Below, in pieces: positions 1 through 13,042 of a stretch of 64,000 nt of DNA. The stretch spans positions 7,268,085-7,332,084 of the forward strand of contig JBBCBC010000033.1 of NCBI GenBank assembly GCA_037126765.1, read 5' to 3'. A model generated the notes under the pieces. It was given only the letters and a program-made list of their open reading frames with translations. It did no database searches and was not told the origin of the DNA. The DNA comes from Stenogyne calaminthoides (Eukaryota; Streptophyta; Magnoliopsida; Lamiales; Lamiaceae). Position 1 is the first letter of the stretch, and the number at the start of each line of letters is the position of its first letter. The translations under genes were made by a program, and so were the position numbers.

Positions 1-1287
1 CTCGACGACATTATGTGGCTCGATCTTCTCTCGAGACCTCAAAACTTGGCAATCTGTTAAGTTAGTATACCCACCATATTCATGGCTTGAAGACCATGTG
101 CCATTGCTAAAGATGTCTTTGTCGCGCCCATATTGGCGGTAGGGATGCTTGGCGACCATAATCCCAAAGCAGATCATCGGGCAGATCATGCTAATGTTCG
201 GGACTCGTGGTACGAGATATAGACTCCCGAATCACAAAAACAAAAGATTATTATTTAATTATTTGTTTATAAATAATTGTTTGTAATTGAAAGAAAAATT
301 AATGGATAGATTACCACTTAACCCGATGATGCGTTGTGCCTTTGGGATTGAATATTCCCATCTCGACCCTTTACGGTTGAAATAAATTTTAACAATAGGC
401 TCACTCTCTCCGTTTTTTCTTCTTTTCTTCTTTCTCGATAGTGATGAGCGTGTCCCTTTATTAGATATATTAAAAGTGAATATATAAAAAAATTAAAAGT
501 TAGGATTTTGATCTCACCATATTTTATTTAACCTTTGTTCGATCCACAATATCGCGCCTCCATCGACTTGGCTTGATCGCGATTTTTATTACTTTCGATT
601 CTCGGTATAATAGAAATATGATAAAACACTAAAAAACTTAGGGCATTAGAAATTGAGGAAATGACATTGATCAATTTTACGGAAATCAGATTCTCTCACA
701 AACTCCTTTATGGAGCCACCATAGGGCTATTACGTCCCGGCGGATTAGCGGAGTAAAGAACCGGTTTAGGATCTCGTGTGTTACTTCTCAACCAAGTCGA
801 GAAATTCTTGGCCATTACTTGCGACAATAATTGAACCGAATATAGTCTATATACGCATATAACATAACAATTTAGTAAATTTAAAGGGTCATACTACAAC
901 TTTCAATAAATATATAATTAACATAAAAGTCCCATAATCTTTCCTTCAAAATTTGGGTTAAATTTCTGATCCTTGGTAGCAAAGACGATAGGGTTGCGGC
1001 TCAATGTAGAATATCTCTTTTCCTATTATGCATCCAAACTCATTGAGCGATAAGCGCAATAACATAGTATTTAATTAGGTTCAACGATCAATCAGTATAT
1101 TTATCGATTTTTCAATTGTAATAAAATTACGAAGTGTTTTCCTTGCTAGCTCTCTTAATAGATGACATGGTGACTGAACTTAAAAGTGGTGGTGGGAGCA
1201 TCGGTGTCACACTCTCTCAAGTCATCATATGCACCATGATCATATTTTGAGAATCTCCATCATCTAGGGATGCAAAAAGCGAGACAT
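1..1287 (-). pseudogene. CACTA transposase gene remnant (Transposase_24-like), 5' exons
   Basis: By alignment with the second CACTA copy, the start codon would be the ATG whose complement lies at 1285-1287, beginning MSR; the frame meets a stop (TAG) a few codons later. Further in, blocks match the copy 2 blocks that resemble the plant En/Spm transposase domain (for example the equivalent of the copy 2 stretch with residues AMNMMGILTNKAAKL, near 40-110 here). Many short gaps break every frame, so it cannot make a protein. The 3' half, including any protease domain, lies to the left of the window. Confidence 0.55.
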
Positions 1288-2334
1288 GATCTTGTAAAGC
1301 GGAAAAACAACATTTAATAAACAAAAAACAAACAATATGGATGTTTCATGTATTAACAACATTTCAAGCAGATTGGTCAATTGGATGTTTCATCTCTAGA
1401 CCGACTTTGGACCAAAATATCGAACTCTGTTTCTCAAGGTACAATCATACATAGCGTGGTTGGGGAGGACATAATGGTGTGTGATTTTTTACAACACTAG
1501 GCGTTCTAGGAGAAAGGCCTTGTATAGAAACCATAACATGGTCAGGATAAGAACCTAAATCTGCCGGACATTACATGAATATCCCCATTTTGTTTCTACG
1601 GGCACAATAATCATGCATCACATGGAAACGAAAAAAGAACAGTGAATTACTTCATAGCGAGAAAGCATTTCTAGGCCATAGACCTAAAGAACATTAACAC
1701 TTTCCGATAAGAACTATCTATGCATGCATACATGATACATCTACTTATAAGTTACATCTGCATCATCATAAATGGGACGTAGATGGTAAATTAAAATTTC
1801 GGTTGATAGAACTTCTTATACTATGAACACGTGTGTATTAGGCTTGAATGACATTGTCTTACGAAGTAGACCGGTAATATAAACAACAAGATCAACTAAG
1901 TGTTATGGAGCAAAATATAATATTTTTAAAATTTAAAAAACAAGAGCAACATATATAATATAAACAAAACTAAGTGTTATAAACAACAAGATTAGTTCAG
2001 TTCAAAAAACAACAAGAGCAACATATATAATATAAACAAATTAAACTAAGATTGAAGCAAAATATATAATTTTAGCTAAAAAAAAAAGCAAAAAGATCCC
2101 CAAGAACTAAGTTGTTATCTTGACGGCAGGGGCCCAGCAGGGGAGGGAAGGCGGGCGGTAGGGGAGGGAGGGAAACGACGATTTTTGACACGGTGGCTAG
2201 AGTACATGCGGCGATTTGGTTGAAGGGAAACAGACTACGGCGGCGATTTGGTCTTCGGTTTTTGCGGCGATTTTGGGGGGAGAGGAAATTGGAGAGAAAG
2301 AAATGAAGGATTTTGAGAGCTAGGTCTCGGTTCT

Positions 2335-2356
2335 AATATATATATATATATATAAA
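2335..2356. repeat. (TA)n microsatellite inside CACTA end
   Basis: A short TA run sits just inside the CACTA subterminal region. A TA run occurs at the matching place in copy 2 (about 26190-26215), so it predates the separation of the two copies. Confidence 0.8.
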
Positions 2357-2553
2357 AATGACGATTGTCAACCATTTTTTTAAACGGTGATTTACTAACC
2401 GTTGTGCAAGTGGGATTAGACAGCGGTTTCAAACCGCTGTCTTTTTTTTTTTTTTTTTTTTTAATAAAACCGTTCTCCAAGCTGTTATTTGGAGAGCTGT
2501 TTGAAAAAAAGGTTGTTCAAGTGCAGCTGTGCAAGCTCAAATGTGTAGTAGTG

Positions 2554-3233
2554 AATGGATTAGATGTATACTATTGACTTCTTAAGGTCAGATCAATCTT
2601 TACAAATGAAAATGGTTTACAAATAGATAATTGGAGCTACTGAATCCGCGAAAGCACACAAGCTAGCATTCTATTATTTACTATGATATAATACGTAAAG
2701 TAGTTGCACTATGGTAAATATCACTAAAAAAATAGATATCGATTTCGATTACCATTGGGCCCTACCACCTCAATAGTTTAGATTCTCTGATTACATAATT
2801 ATGTTTTTATTAATATGACAAATTTATGTGGGTTAGTAATGTCATATATTAATACACTAAATATGTTTTTGAGTACATATTAATATACATGACCAACTTT
2901 CATGTACAATATTCTAGTTTCAATATTAGTGGGAGGAAGTTAAAAATTTGCGGATCAGGTTAAACCAAGTTAAATGAATTTTTTTTTTAATTTGTGGAAA
3001 GATAAAATAAAAAAATTCGCTTCGAATTTATATTACTATAAAGATTAATATGTAATACTGCAAGGGCAATTATACGTTACTGCGTGATGAGGAAAAAATA
3101 TAATGTTTTTAATTCAATGGTGTAATACGATGGTTTGGGTCTTTACTTAAAATAGTTGATCACGGGTCAGAAGGAGGAGCATAAAAAAAATAGAGGGAAA
3201 AATAGATAAAATAGAGAGAATGTCGTTTTGTTT
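2554..3233. other. Intergenic stretch, no gene seen
   Basis: AT-rich sequence between the CACTA end and the left target duplication of the gypsy element. No coding similarity, structured RNA or repeat pair was seen. Confidence 0.6.
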
Positions 3234-3238
3234 ATACA
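3234..3238. repeat. Target-site duplication ATACA (left)
   Basis: The five bases directly before the TG of the left LTR are identical to the five directly after the CA of the right LTR (13741-13745). This is the expected footprint of LTR-retrotransposon integration and fixes both element ends. Confidence 0.85.
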
Positions 3239-3918
3239 TGTTGTGTTCGATATAATAAATCAGGATTAATCGAACATTTGTAATATTGAATATAATAATC
3301 ACACGGTGGATAAGTTACTTAGAGACTCGCCGAAATTGTTCGCTAGCCTATCGAACAAACATAACCAGTCGATCTTGAACTCAACTCTCCGAGGAACCCA
3401 AGAGCGGCGAACATAAAAAATGCGACCCGAATGATCGATAAAGCGACAATGTTTATACAAAGATGAATCTAGAAGATGAAATCAAACGTGGCGACATCTC
3501 TCGGAGTTCTTGCATGATCCGGAAAAATCCAAAGACATGCTTTACCAATCCGCTCATCTTAACGAAGTACAAAAAAATAGGCGAAAAAAGGAGAGAAAAG
3601 AGGGCGGACCCGGGAAAAGGAAGAAAAAAAAAAAAAGAGAGATTGCTATAGGAATTCCACGAGAGGTGAGGAACAAAAAGAAGAGTGTTCATCCACATAT
3701 CCAAAAACCCTAGAACTTCGTTTACCAATCAAGATCGATTCATCTTCATAAGGTGTATATCGAGGAATATGCGTGTAAAGCTCGAAATACTATATCACGG
3801 CTTGGTAAAGTCATTTTCTTGTTTGGGTCAACAAATTCATCTTATTTTACCGTTTATTTTACACGTATAAAGTTTTGTCCTCCAATTAGCCACATAATAG
3901 ATAAAAAAACGACTCGAC
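3239..3918 (+). repeat. Left (5') LTR of the gypsy element
   Basis: It starts TGTTGTGTTCG right after ATACA and aligns along its whole length with 13043-13740. Shared landmarks include GAACCCAAGAGCGGCG, a purine-rich stretch near 3585-3640 and GCCACATAATA near the end. The 3' boundary (about 3918) is approximate: the copy lacks the clear CA terminus of its partner. TTGG directly follows, which may be the decayed start of a primer-binding site. Confidence 0.8.
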
Positions 3919-4129
3919 TTGGAGAAAAATCAACCCATACAGAACCTTAGTTAGCCGAGGAGAAAAAAAAGAAATATAATGCCTCAATAGGAACACCCAA
4001 ATCGGAACAAAGCCGACCATGTACGTTCATAAAGATCAGCGGTAGAAACTATTAATCTTGAGGATATGCCAATGATCCGGCGTGGGCCACTTCAAAAAGC
4101 AATCATCATCGAAACCTAAAGAGAGGGCG

Positions 4130-5540
4130 AAAAAAGAATCTAAGTTAGAGGCTCAAAGCGGGGAAGAAAAAGCATTCATATACACCCGACAGCAAACAAG
4201 CTAAAAAGAAAACTGCAAAGCGGACCAGTAAAAAAGCCGATGATACGTCGGATGACGAACAGCCTCAAGGGTCTAGACCATCAGCGTTTGGACGTTTGAG
4301 GCTCTCCGCCAAAGACCGTCGGTAATAACGGAGGCAGGATCCAAAAAAGACATCCAATAGAGGTTCCGCACATTCGGATCTTCAAAAGCATCCGCACACC
4401 GAACAAATATCGGCGGGAACAAAGTTGTCTATCCATATCGATTGGATAGGACAAACTTGGAGACCGCCTCATCACGAGCATGATCCACGAGATCCTCATG
4501 ATGGGAAACAGCCCCAATCTAAGTCTATTAGTCCCCGAAATTTGCGTAAATGCAAAAGCCATCGAGGATTACAGAGCCGATCCGGCCGCGAATACCCTTC
4601 CGTACCTCGCCATTATCATATATTTGATCATGGCGGCGAAGTCAAGAAGAAATATAAAGACCCGACCACCAATTCCTATCTTCGATCTTTGAAGCCGGAT
4701 CCTCATGTCCATCTCAAAGAAATACTCGAGACTTTATGATGCGAAAATTTCTCTGACGCCCAAATGACCGATCATTTCCCATGACTTTGGGTGATCGAGC
4801 ACATAGATGGTTTACCACTTTACCCGCTCGTCCATCACATCTTTGCACAAAGGGACGACAATTTTGTCCCATTTCTCATCCATGTGTGTTTCTTCTTGCA
4901 GAAACAAAGGTTTTTTTTCTCAACTAAAAAGGTGAGTCGACCGATCATACATAGAAAGATTTGATAAATGTTTATATGATGGAGCCCCGGGTTGAGGAGG
5001 ATTATGGAGGCCTAACTTTAAAACTGATACATGTGGAAGGCCATGCATCAAGATTAGCCAAACTCATACTCGAGTTTAGAAACTAAAATTATAGCTATGC
5101 AAGATTTGCTTTCGCACAATCACAATTGAGGCGAGAGCCCATCGCTAGGAAAGCTTTCGAAAAGAAAACGATGAATGAAGGGGGGTACAGATCTCCAGCT
5201 TCCTTCAAACCTTTCGAACAAAGAGCAGAAGCAAATGCCCTTCGAAGTCTTTTGGGCGTTTCAGCAGAAACCATCTTTAATCAAATCAAAGATCGGGACA
5301 TGTTAGACCGGCCAAGAAGAATTGTAATGGATAAGCGTCGACTCAACGCCCAAATTGTAATTATTGAGTATAAACGAAAAGTTGTCGCGATTTACTCCGT
5401 CAACTTTGGAAGCTATATGAAGAAAATCGAAAAATTCTTAAAAATGGAACGAGGATTACGAACAAATATTTTATGATCGAAGAATCACGCAAGAGACTGA
5501 AATTTTTGTTGGAAGAGGTCAAGAAAGTCAAGAAATCCAA
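4130..5540 (+). pseudogene. gypsy gag remnant
   Basis: The clearest part is 5126-5476, reading SPASFKPFEQ and then LGVSAETIFNQIKDRD. It corresponds to the end of gag in the better-preserved gypsy element in this window (GNFKPFEE, then LGMTPGHVYNQIRDRE near 62095-62200). The upstream half, 4130-5120, falls where the capsid domain should be but is broken into short pieces in all frames. Gag would form the particle that packages the element RNA. The reading is by similarity to a neighbour in the same window, so the family is firm while the exact start is not known. Confidence 0.7.
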
Positions 5541-5689
5541 ATGATTAAATGAATATGGTCCCGTGGGTGGATGTTACCAGCGCCAACGTTATCGAAAAAC
5601 TTAAAAAGATGGAGATCGTGCCATCACGTAGAACATTCGAGATAAAGTGGCGAACACATCATCAATTCCCCACCTACACATCAAATCAT

Positions 5690-5930
5690 TTTCTCGGAGG
5701 GCGATCTTTATCTTGACGGGATTATGACTCCCTAACCATCAGTGCTTTCGTCTCCTCGGGTTGAAGGTACATCGCCTCTTAGTTGATTTGGGGCTTATGC
5801 AAACATTTTATTCGTTAGTACCCTTCACCGGATGGAAAAACAAGTTGGGGATTTGAGCGGTTATATTGAACCATGTAATCATACTATAATGGGCTTTGGG
5901 GAATGCTGCGGACCCAACCCTATGGCATGA
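5690..5930 (+). pseudogene. gypsy aspartic protease remnant
   Basis: A block reads LLVDLGAYANILF (one base out of frame in the middle), then GYIEPCNHTIMGFGE. The protease of the second gypsy element has LLMDRGAFFNILF and ITPCDHVVKGFGD at matching spacing. The motif usually contains D-S/T-G; here the triplet reads D-L-G. The enzyme would cut the Gag-Pol polyprotein. Frame breaks on both sides mean no product. Confidence 0.65.
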
Positions 5931-6649
5931 TTAGGTTAGATCGAACTAGAATCAACTTTGAATCGAACATTAGGCGAACTAGAATGTTAGATTTTGTAAT
6001 CGAATCCACTTATAAAGGTCGCTTGGATTTATTCAGAATTCATCATTCACGTATTATTATTTGTTAAATTTCAGGCTCCAATTGAGTGTAAAAGGAGATC
6101 AAAAGAAGGTTCGAGATTGTTTGCTATCATGTGTACGAGAAAAACAAAATATTGTTAACATGATGGAGCGAGCCTCCATCAGTAAAAACATCGTCCTAAA
6201 CATCTTTGAACATGAGTTCTGGCCACCATAACGTCTCATGCGAATACAAAAGGCGAAAAGCGCGAACATAGAATGTGGAAAAACAATTGATTCCTCCGAT
6301 CTCCCGGATCAAATGAACATAGATCGACCCAAACGAAGCGATCGGAATAGGTTTTGAACCTATGGAGGTTGATGATGAACCGGGGACCCATTCAAGACCC
6401 CGGTGGAAGCAAAAAAAAAAAAAAACTCCATTGAGCAATTGGAACCAATCAATGTCGACCCGAACAGAAGTTAAAAGTGTTCATTATTTAATTACGAACC
6501 AATCCGAAACGAGTAATTATACCTTCGAGCAAATTTAGATGTGTTCGCATGGTCACGAAGATATGGTTGGAATAGAATGCCTGCCACTCCCTCAACCTTG
6601 ATCAAACACAAGCTCGGTTGTTGAAGCGAGAGAAAATTTAGTCAGGAAA

Positions 6650-7230
6650 AATATCGGCGATGAATAGTGAAATCAAAAAGCTCCTTGACAACAAATTGAT
6701 CCAGAGGTAAAATGCCCAAAATGGCTTTGCGAACCTTCTCGTTCGCAAATCAAATGGATCTTGGAGGCGTGTATTGATTTCACCGATTTGAATAAGGCAT
6801 GTCAAAAGATAATTTTCGATGCCGCGCATTGATTATTTGGTTGATAATCGGTTGGGCCATGAACTCATGACATTTATGGATGCGTTATTTGGTTATCACC
6901 AAATACCAATGCATCCGGACGATCAAAAGAATTGCGGTGAAAGAATATGTCTTTTGGGCATGCCATTCGGATTAAAGAATGGAGCAACATATCAGCGTTT
7001 GGTGAACAAAATGTTAACGAACACATCGGCGAACAATTGAGGTATATATCGATGATATTGTGGTAAGAAAGCGAACATAAGGAAGACCACATAGCTCACC
7101 TCGCACAAGCGTTTGATATACTAAGAAAATATAATATGAAGTTAAATCCCAAGAAATGCGGTTTTGGGATTCATTGAGCAAATTCCTCGGACATATGGTT
7201 AGTCGGCGTGGGGATTGAAGGCGAATCCGT
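6650..7230 (+). pseudogene. gypsy reverse transcriptase remnant
   Basis: Segments read EIKKLLDNKLI, CIDFTDLNKAC, then MPRIDYLVDN with GHELMTFMDALFGYHQI and MPFGLKN, followed by YIDDI about 40 codons later. These are successive reverse transcriptase motifs of Ty3/gypsy elements, and YIDD contains the catalytic aspartates. The enzyme copies element RNA to DNA in cytoplasmic particles. The longest open piece is 6819-7040; single- and few-base gaps shift the frame at least five times. Confidence 0.85.
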
Positions 7231-7379
7231 CAAAAGATTCAAATTTGTGCTTTCGATATAACCCCCCGAAATGTAGGTCCAAAAGTTAACCGGACGATTA
7301 AGGGTTCATATCACTTAAATGGGGACAAATGTAAACCTTTCTTTGATGCATTAAAGGGAAATGGACCGAGCATTTGCAT

Positions 7380-8050
7380 TTGAATCATTAAAATGACACC
7401 TCGCGAGTAAGCCTTTTTCGAGGCGAACAACTCTATCTGTATCTTGCTGCATTCGAACATCAATTAGTGGTACTCGTCGGGCAGAAGGAACCACATTTGC
7501 CCATTTATTATATTGCCAAGTCTTAAAAAGGCGAACTCGGTATTCTCCATTGGAAAAATTAGCATCGCCCTCATAATGAGTGTCGAAAATTGCGACCAAC
7601 ATAGGTATTGACCGCATTTCCATTGCGCCAAGGTTCAAGGCGGATTGCTCAAATGGGCGGTGGAATTCAGACAATCGGCATTACTTTCGCTCCATCAATT
7701 TCAAGCTATGGCGATTTCATGGTTGAATCGACATATCCACAAATTTGGCGAAATTGTCGATCAACCATGGCATATGTATGTTGATGGATCATCAACAAGT
7801 TTAAAGCGGGAGCGGCGTAGTTCTCATCGACCCAACCGCAAATGACCATCGATTTGATTTTCGGCAACAAATAATGAAGTTGAATATGAAGCTTTGATCA
7901 TTTGGATTCTGGATGGCAATGACTATGGGAATTCAAAGCGATGAATGATTCTCGGGTAATTGTTTATCAAATGTGGTGAATATGAAGCCCGAGGCGAACA
8001 AATGACTCAATATCAACAACTAGCAAAAGAGTTGCTTTCGAGCATTTTGA
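7380..8050 (+). pseudogene. gypsy RNase H remnant
   Basis: The block near 7760-7840 reads WHMYVDGSS followed, after a frame slip, by a GAGVVL-type stretch; NNEVEYEALI follows near 7865-7895. These are the first Asp motif and the Glu-containing helix motif of gypsy RNase H, which removes RNA from the RNA-DNA hybrid. The segment joining it to reverse transcriptase (7230-7640) is the connection region and is broken. Confidence 0.7.
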
Positions 8051-8329
8051 CCAAGTTTTCATTGAACAATTACCACGAATGGGTAATTCGTTTAGGAATG
8101 AGAAGGTATTAGACATTGGTAAATCCACGGCCTATCGCCATCCGTTCGTGGTTACGATTGCCCAAATAAAAGCGAACAAGAAACTTGGATGACTCAATAA
8201 TGAGTTATTTACAAAAGGGACTTTCCGCGAAAATAAAAGCACAAAAGCTACTCGCCTCAGACGACCGCTTCGATATACTATTATAGGCGAGCATTTGTAC
8301 AAAAAAGCTTCTCACTTCCACTTTTAAAG

Positions 8330-9130
8330 TGTATTACTCTGAAGAGGACATGTACTTACGCAACAAATCCATGATGGAGTTTGCGGAAATCATCTGGTGG
8401 GCACATCTGGCTCGTAAAATAATCAAAGGTTATTATTGGCAACCCTTAAAAAGGATTAGCGTCGTATGCTTCTATCAATGCCAGTACATGCTCCATCATT
8501 CATAGCCCACACGAAGATTTAGTATCGGTTTATAGTCCATGGCCATTTGCTAAATGGGGAATCGAACGGGAGTTAGATATCTTTGGTGGTAGCGTTGATT
8601 GGATGTTAAAATAAACCGAACAAAGGATGTGGAACTTTGTTTGGAAAAACATTATCTGTCGATTTGGGCTTCCCCAATCATTGGTCACGGATAACGGCAA
8701 ACAATTCGATGGAAGTGGACAAAATTGATGGGGAATTAAAAAGCACTACTCGACTCATATTATCCCCATGAATGGTCAAGTTGAAGATTAATAAAATTAT
8801 CAAACATACCCTCAAGGCTAGACAAATGAAGAATTGCCCAAAATATTGGACAAGGAACAACTTTCGAGAACATCATCTGGAGAACCGCTTTTTGCTTTAG
8901 CATTTGGTGTGTTATACAAATCAAAATTCAAGTCATCGAACAATGACTTTTGGAGAGCATATTAATGAACTCGCTCACGAGTTTTCTTGATTTCAAAGAA
9001 TGCTATGTATAAAAAGATCGAAAAAGTTTATAATTCAAAGTCGAATACAAGCGTCGATGGGGTACCCAGTGGTGTGTTCGATCGAGCATGGGAAGGTCCT
9101 TTCTAGACAACGGGCGTTTACAACACGGGG
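8330..9130 (+). pseudogene. gypsy integrase remnant
   Basis: Near 8363-8440 there is an IHDGVCGNH then a KIIKGYYW block, the zinc-binding (HHCC) start of plant gypsy integrases. Near 8658-8710 is RFGLPQSLVTDNGKQF, the second Asp of the D-D-E core, and the region of the final Glu follows around 8770-8790 (MNGQVE). Integrase joins the DNA copy to the chromosome. All frames are interrupted. Confidence 0.8.
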
Positions 9131-9399
9131 CATATGACTTGGAGGACTGAATGGAGTCCCGTTTGTCTTACTCGTGGAATCATCAAATTTGAAAAAATAT
9201 TATCAATAAAGGCGAGCATAATGTTGACCGAACACAATCAGCCATTGGTTCAAACGAGCAAGATGATTATAAAAAAAAGAATATATTATTTTGACACTTA
9301 TCTTCACAAAAATCTTTGGGATGAGACTTTTGATAAGCATGATCGTGTCACAACAAAACATCAATAGAAGATCGTGTCAAGGCGAGTTAAAAAAGCATC

Positions 9400-12300
9400 C
9401 AAAAAGCCAGACAAATAAGTAATAGCAAGGTATCTATGCGGCACTAACTTGGGGGATATAAATAGGGGCATACTTATAGTTAAGAAAAAGGAAAAATACT
9501 ACGATTCTCGGAAGGAAGACGGCTTAGTAACGTAGAAGAAAGAACATTAGGATCACGAGTATTTTACCTCACACGTGCATTGCGAAGCAAACTCAAGATG
9601 CTTCGGAAGAATCGTGGTTACCACTCCGCGTTACTACTTATGCGATAATAAGCCGTAATCATCCCCAAAATCTACGAAGGGAGGGATGTCATAGAATCCA
9701 CCCAAAATAAGATATGCCTTCGGGCATCTCTTTGGAATGACGAGAATGGTCTTGTTTGAAAATTTTCTCGCTTTTATTTTTGGCGGCAAGCCAAGATCAA
9801 CTTGTCCGGGGAGGGACAAAAGTGAGCATGTTCCAAAAAAAAGGAGAAAGGGTAGACGACTGATGTGCCATATCCTTGTCAACATCAATTCAAGCGGGCG
9901 AAAGGTGAGGCGATTAAGTGTCTACTCAAGACCAGTTTAAATCCGAAAACCACGACGATAATAATAGTTGTGTAATAGATAGTCTGAATGAACGATGTAA
10001 TAGAATACAAAGTGTTGCAAAAAAAAAAAGAATGATATTTGTACTTTTGTTTTGAAGATTTTTCTAGAAGAGCCTATTTGAAAAAACCTAAGCTAACGGG
10101 ACGACCCGAACAAAAGCGAAACGAGCCCAGGTCTAACAAGCAATTAAATAGATTCATTTGACAAAAGCGAGTAATGGGTACGACAAATGATAAATAGTGA
10201 GATACCCGTAGACCAAGCGGGGTGAAAAAAATCTAAATATAAGTGAACTTTAAATAAGACGAAAAATCGGGTCGCGCACCTAAATAAGACGATCAACCGA
10301 TTGCAGCGTCAATAAAACAATCAAAAAAAAAGAAGAGGCGGGCATAAATAAACCCAATGTTAAATTCAAGAAAAGAAAAAAAAAAGCGGGAAAAAAAAGT
10401 TTAAACAAAGCAAATATCAAGCAACACAAGTATCAACATTCATCCTCAACAAAGCAAAAAAGCAGGTTCATATGAAATCCATTTGTTCCAAGAAATATTG
10501 ACAAGAGAGAAGAAGTATAAACAGATTAAAGATATATTGTTGAATTAAAAAGTGAAGAAGACAAAATTACACAAGTCTTACAAAGAAAAAAAGACATCAA
10601 GCTATAAAGTCAAAATTAGGTGTAGAAGGAAGGAAATATCGAACACATTATGTTGGTCCTTCAATGACACGAAATGTTCGGATATCGGATGCTCATTTGG
10701 GTAGCGTTTTGCTTTCGATTCTGAGGAGGTTCTTGCTACTTGCGATGTCAGATTGGTCCCCGATTGATCTGAAAGAGTTTGGTCAAGCAACCTCGATGCA
10801 ATAACATCTGCGTTCTCCTCTTCATCAAAATTGGGTCGTCGATTTTGATCCGCCGGGAAAAACGAGAAAAGTCACCTGACCATTCAAATCCCGGCATTGG
10901 GAGGTCGCAATCTGGAGGATTATCAACCAATTTCTTTGAAAGTCGGACGGGAGAGGCGATTTGCTCATTTTTGAGTGTGTGGCGAACAGTCGAATAGCAT
11001 CGACAAAAGCACAAATGTACGAGAAATTAGACATGGAGTCAATATATACCGTCATCGATGCGACAGAATTTTCAAGCCCTAAGCGGGTGTTGGTCTCTTG
11101 CCCGATAACGAAATTTGTTGGCGAGCTAAATCCTTCTCACTTTCCACCTTTTTCAGGATAGGAGTCTCAGATCATTTCATCTTGAGCCCTTTCATTATAT
11201 TGATTACCTCCCACGAGGCGATCTAGAGCCTCTCTTCAATGGCGAATGACTAAGGCGAGCATTCTCTTGAAATTGGCGAGCATCCTCTTGAGCCCTTTGG
11301 GCATGCTTTTTGAGTTTGTTCTTGAGGCAATTTCAACTCATCTCCGGACCTGTTCATTTCGACCCTTATCTTCAAAGTTCTGGGGAGCCAAATAGTTGGC
11401 TTGGATGTTGGCGATTGAGCATAAAGAATACTGAAGCACCATCCCCAAACGCATGGTTTTGGGAGGACTCCTAGTCGTGTAGTCCATGCTACGAGTGCAA
11501 GCTTTTTGAACATGTTAAAGCGCAGCTGGAACTCTGCGAATTGGTGGTATATATATATAAAAACACACAAGTGAGTAGAGATGTCAACACACACAAGCTT
11601 GTTTAACTATGAAATAGTGTTTACGCCCTTAAACAAGCCCTTTTTTTTACTAAAGTCGTCTAGCCGTTGTGCAAGAGATCCTGAATCGTCTGGCAGTTCC
11701 TCGTGGCCCTTTTTCTTGAGCCATCTCGGTATGATGCTCGGATTTTGCGGGGAAAAAGCTATAAATTAAATTGTCTTTTAAAACTGAAAAGGGCCTTTCA
11801 ATAGAGAAACAAAAAATAATCCTTTGGAGGATCAACAGCAACAAGATGATAGAACAAATGCGGTATTCAAAGTTATTACAGATCTTCGAGCGAGGTTAGA
11901 TCAATCATGCCAAATTTCTTTGAAATATTAATTTTGTCTCCACAAATGGAATCCTGAAATAAAAAGTGAGTTAAAATGGGTTCAAATTGAAGAATGAAAA
12001 ATACAAAATCACTTATTACACTCCGAAGTCTTGGGATGTCCAAACGTTTGGCTGCTCGCTTCGAGGCCGGACTTTTCAATCAAAATGAACATCCTCGATG
12101 ATTTTTTGGCAAATAAACAAGATAATTGGAGTCAAGTGCACTAACTACTGAAGGATAATACCTTGGCTTCATTTTGCGAACAATGTCAAAAAAGCCCGAT
12201 GACCATATGCCATCCGTTCGGTTTAAGGCATGTAATGGTGATATTCCATTATGAGCAAGCGGGTATTAGTGGGATAGGAACCCGACCTATTATCTAGATT

Positions 12301-13042
12301 TGCACGGGGTTGATATCGAGGACCAAAAAAAAAACATCCTTAGGAGTTTCATAAATCCTATGCAAGCTAAAAGCATATCTACATCAATTATGCTCGCCAT
12401 TTTGCTCACCGGGTACGATTCTCTATTTAATCCTATGGGGTTGTTACCAAAATTAAATTAGTATTGTACTATTTATATGTTGGACTATGAGGAACACCAA
12501 CAGGTATACCAAGTTCGGAGTTTTCCCCATTATCTATACCTATGTTCGTTTCGCCAAATTCACGATTCTGAAATTTCCCCCCTCATATGATTATTTCTAA
12601 TTATATCAACATTATCAATTTTAAACCTATTTTGAATTTGGGGCAAAGAATCATGGTCGAAAATTATCCGACGAGTGGGAAAAAACCCTATCCGACCTCG
12701 TTTGTCGAATGAGGAAAAAAAAGAATGGTTGAAATTGCCAACGGAATCCTAAATTATGCATTTTTGATAAAGCTTACCACGGGAATTCTACTTATGGGGA
12801 ATACGAAGGGAACTACATCGGTCGGATTGAACAGAGAATTGAGCAAGAGGCCATGATTATAAAATAGAAAGAAATCAAGTTTCAATAGAATTTATTGGGA
12901 GGAACGATGAAAACGGAGACTTTCGAATGCGGAAGAGGATAAAAAGAAGAAGAGAAAGGGAAAATTTTTTGAAGTGAAGAAATGGGATTTAAATGTTACT
13001 AATTGAAATTTTTTTTTTCATGGCCTAATGGAAAATGCCCAA
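9400..13042. other. Internal non-coding part of the gypsy element
   Basis: About 3.6 kb lie between the end of pol and the right LTR. No long open frame and no recognised domain was found on either strand. It is not obviously a second insertion, because no inverted or direct terminal repeats were seen inside it. A purine-rich run at about 12937-12965 and near 13010 could be the polypurine tract remnant. Whether it once held an extra gene cannot be told by eye. Confidence 0.5.

Larger units (their letters stand above)
1..2553 (-). mobile_element. CACTA (En/Spm) DNA transposon, right-hand part
   Basis: The stretch is collinear with 23567-26448 of the complete CACTA element further along the window: the same blocks occur in the same order and orientation. 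It ends at 2553 in a terminus whose reverse complement starts CACTACTACACATTTG, the hallmark CACTA end. Just inside that end are degenerate copies of a subterminal repeat built on AACCGCTGTC. The left end is outside the window, so the target duplication cannot be checked. Relative to the other copy it carries an extra segment at about 1340-1705. The internal gene runs on the minus strand. Confidence 0.85.
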
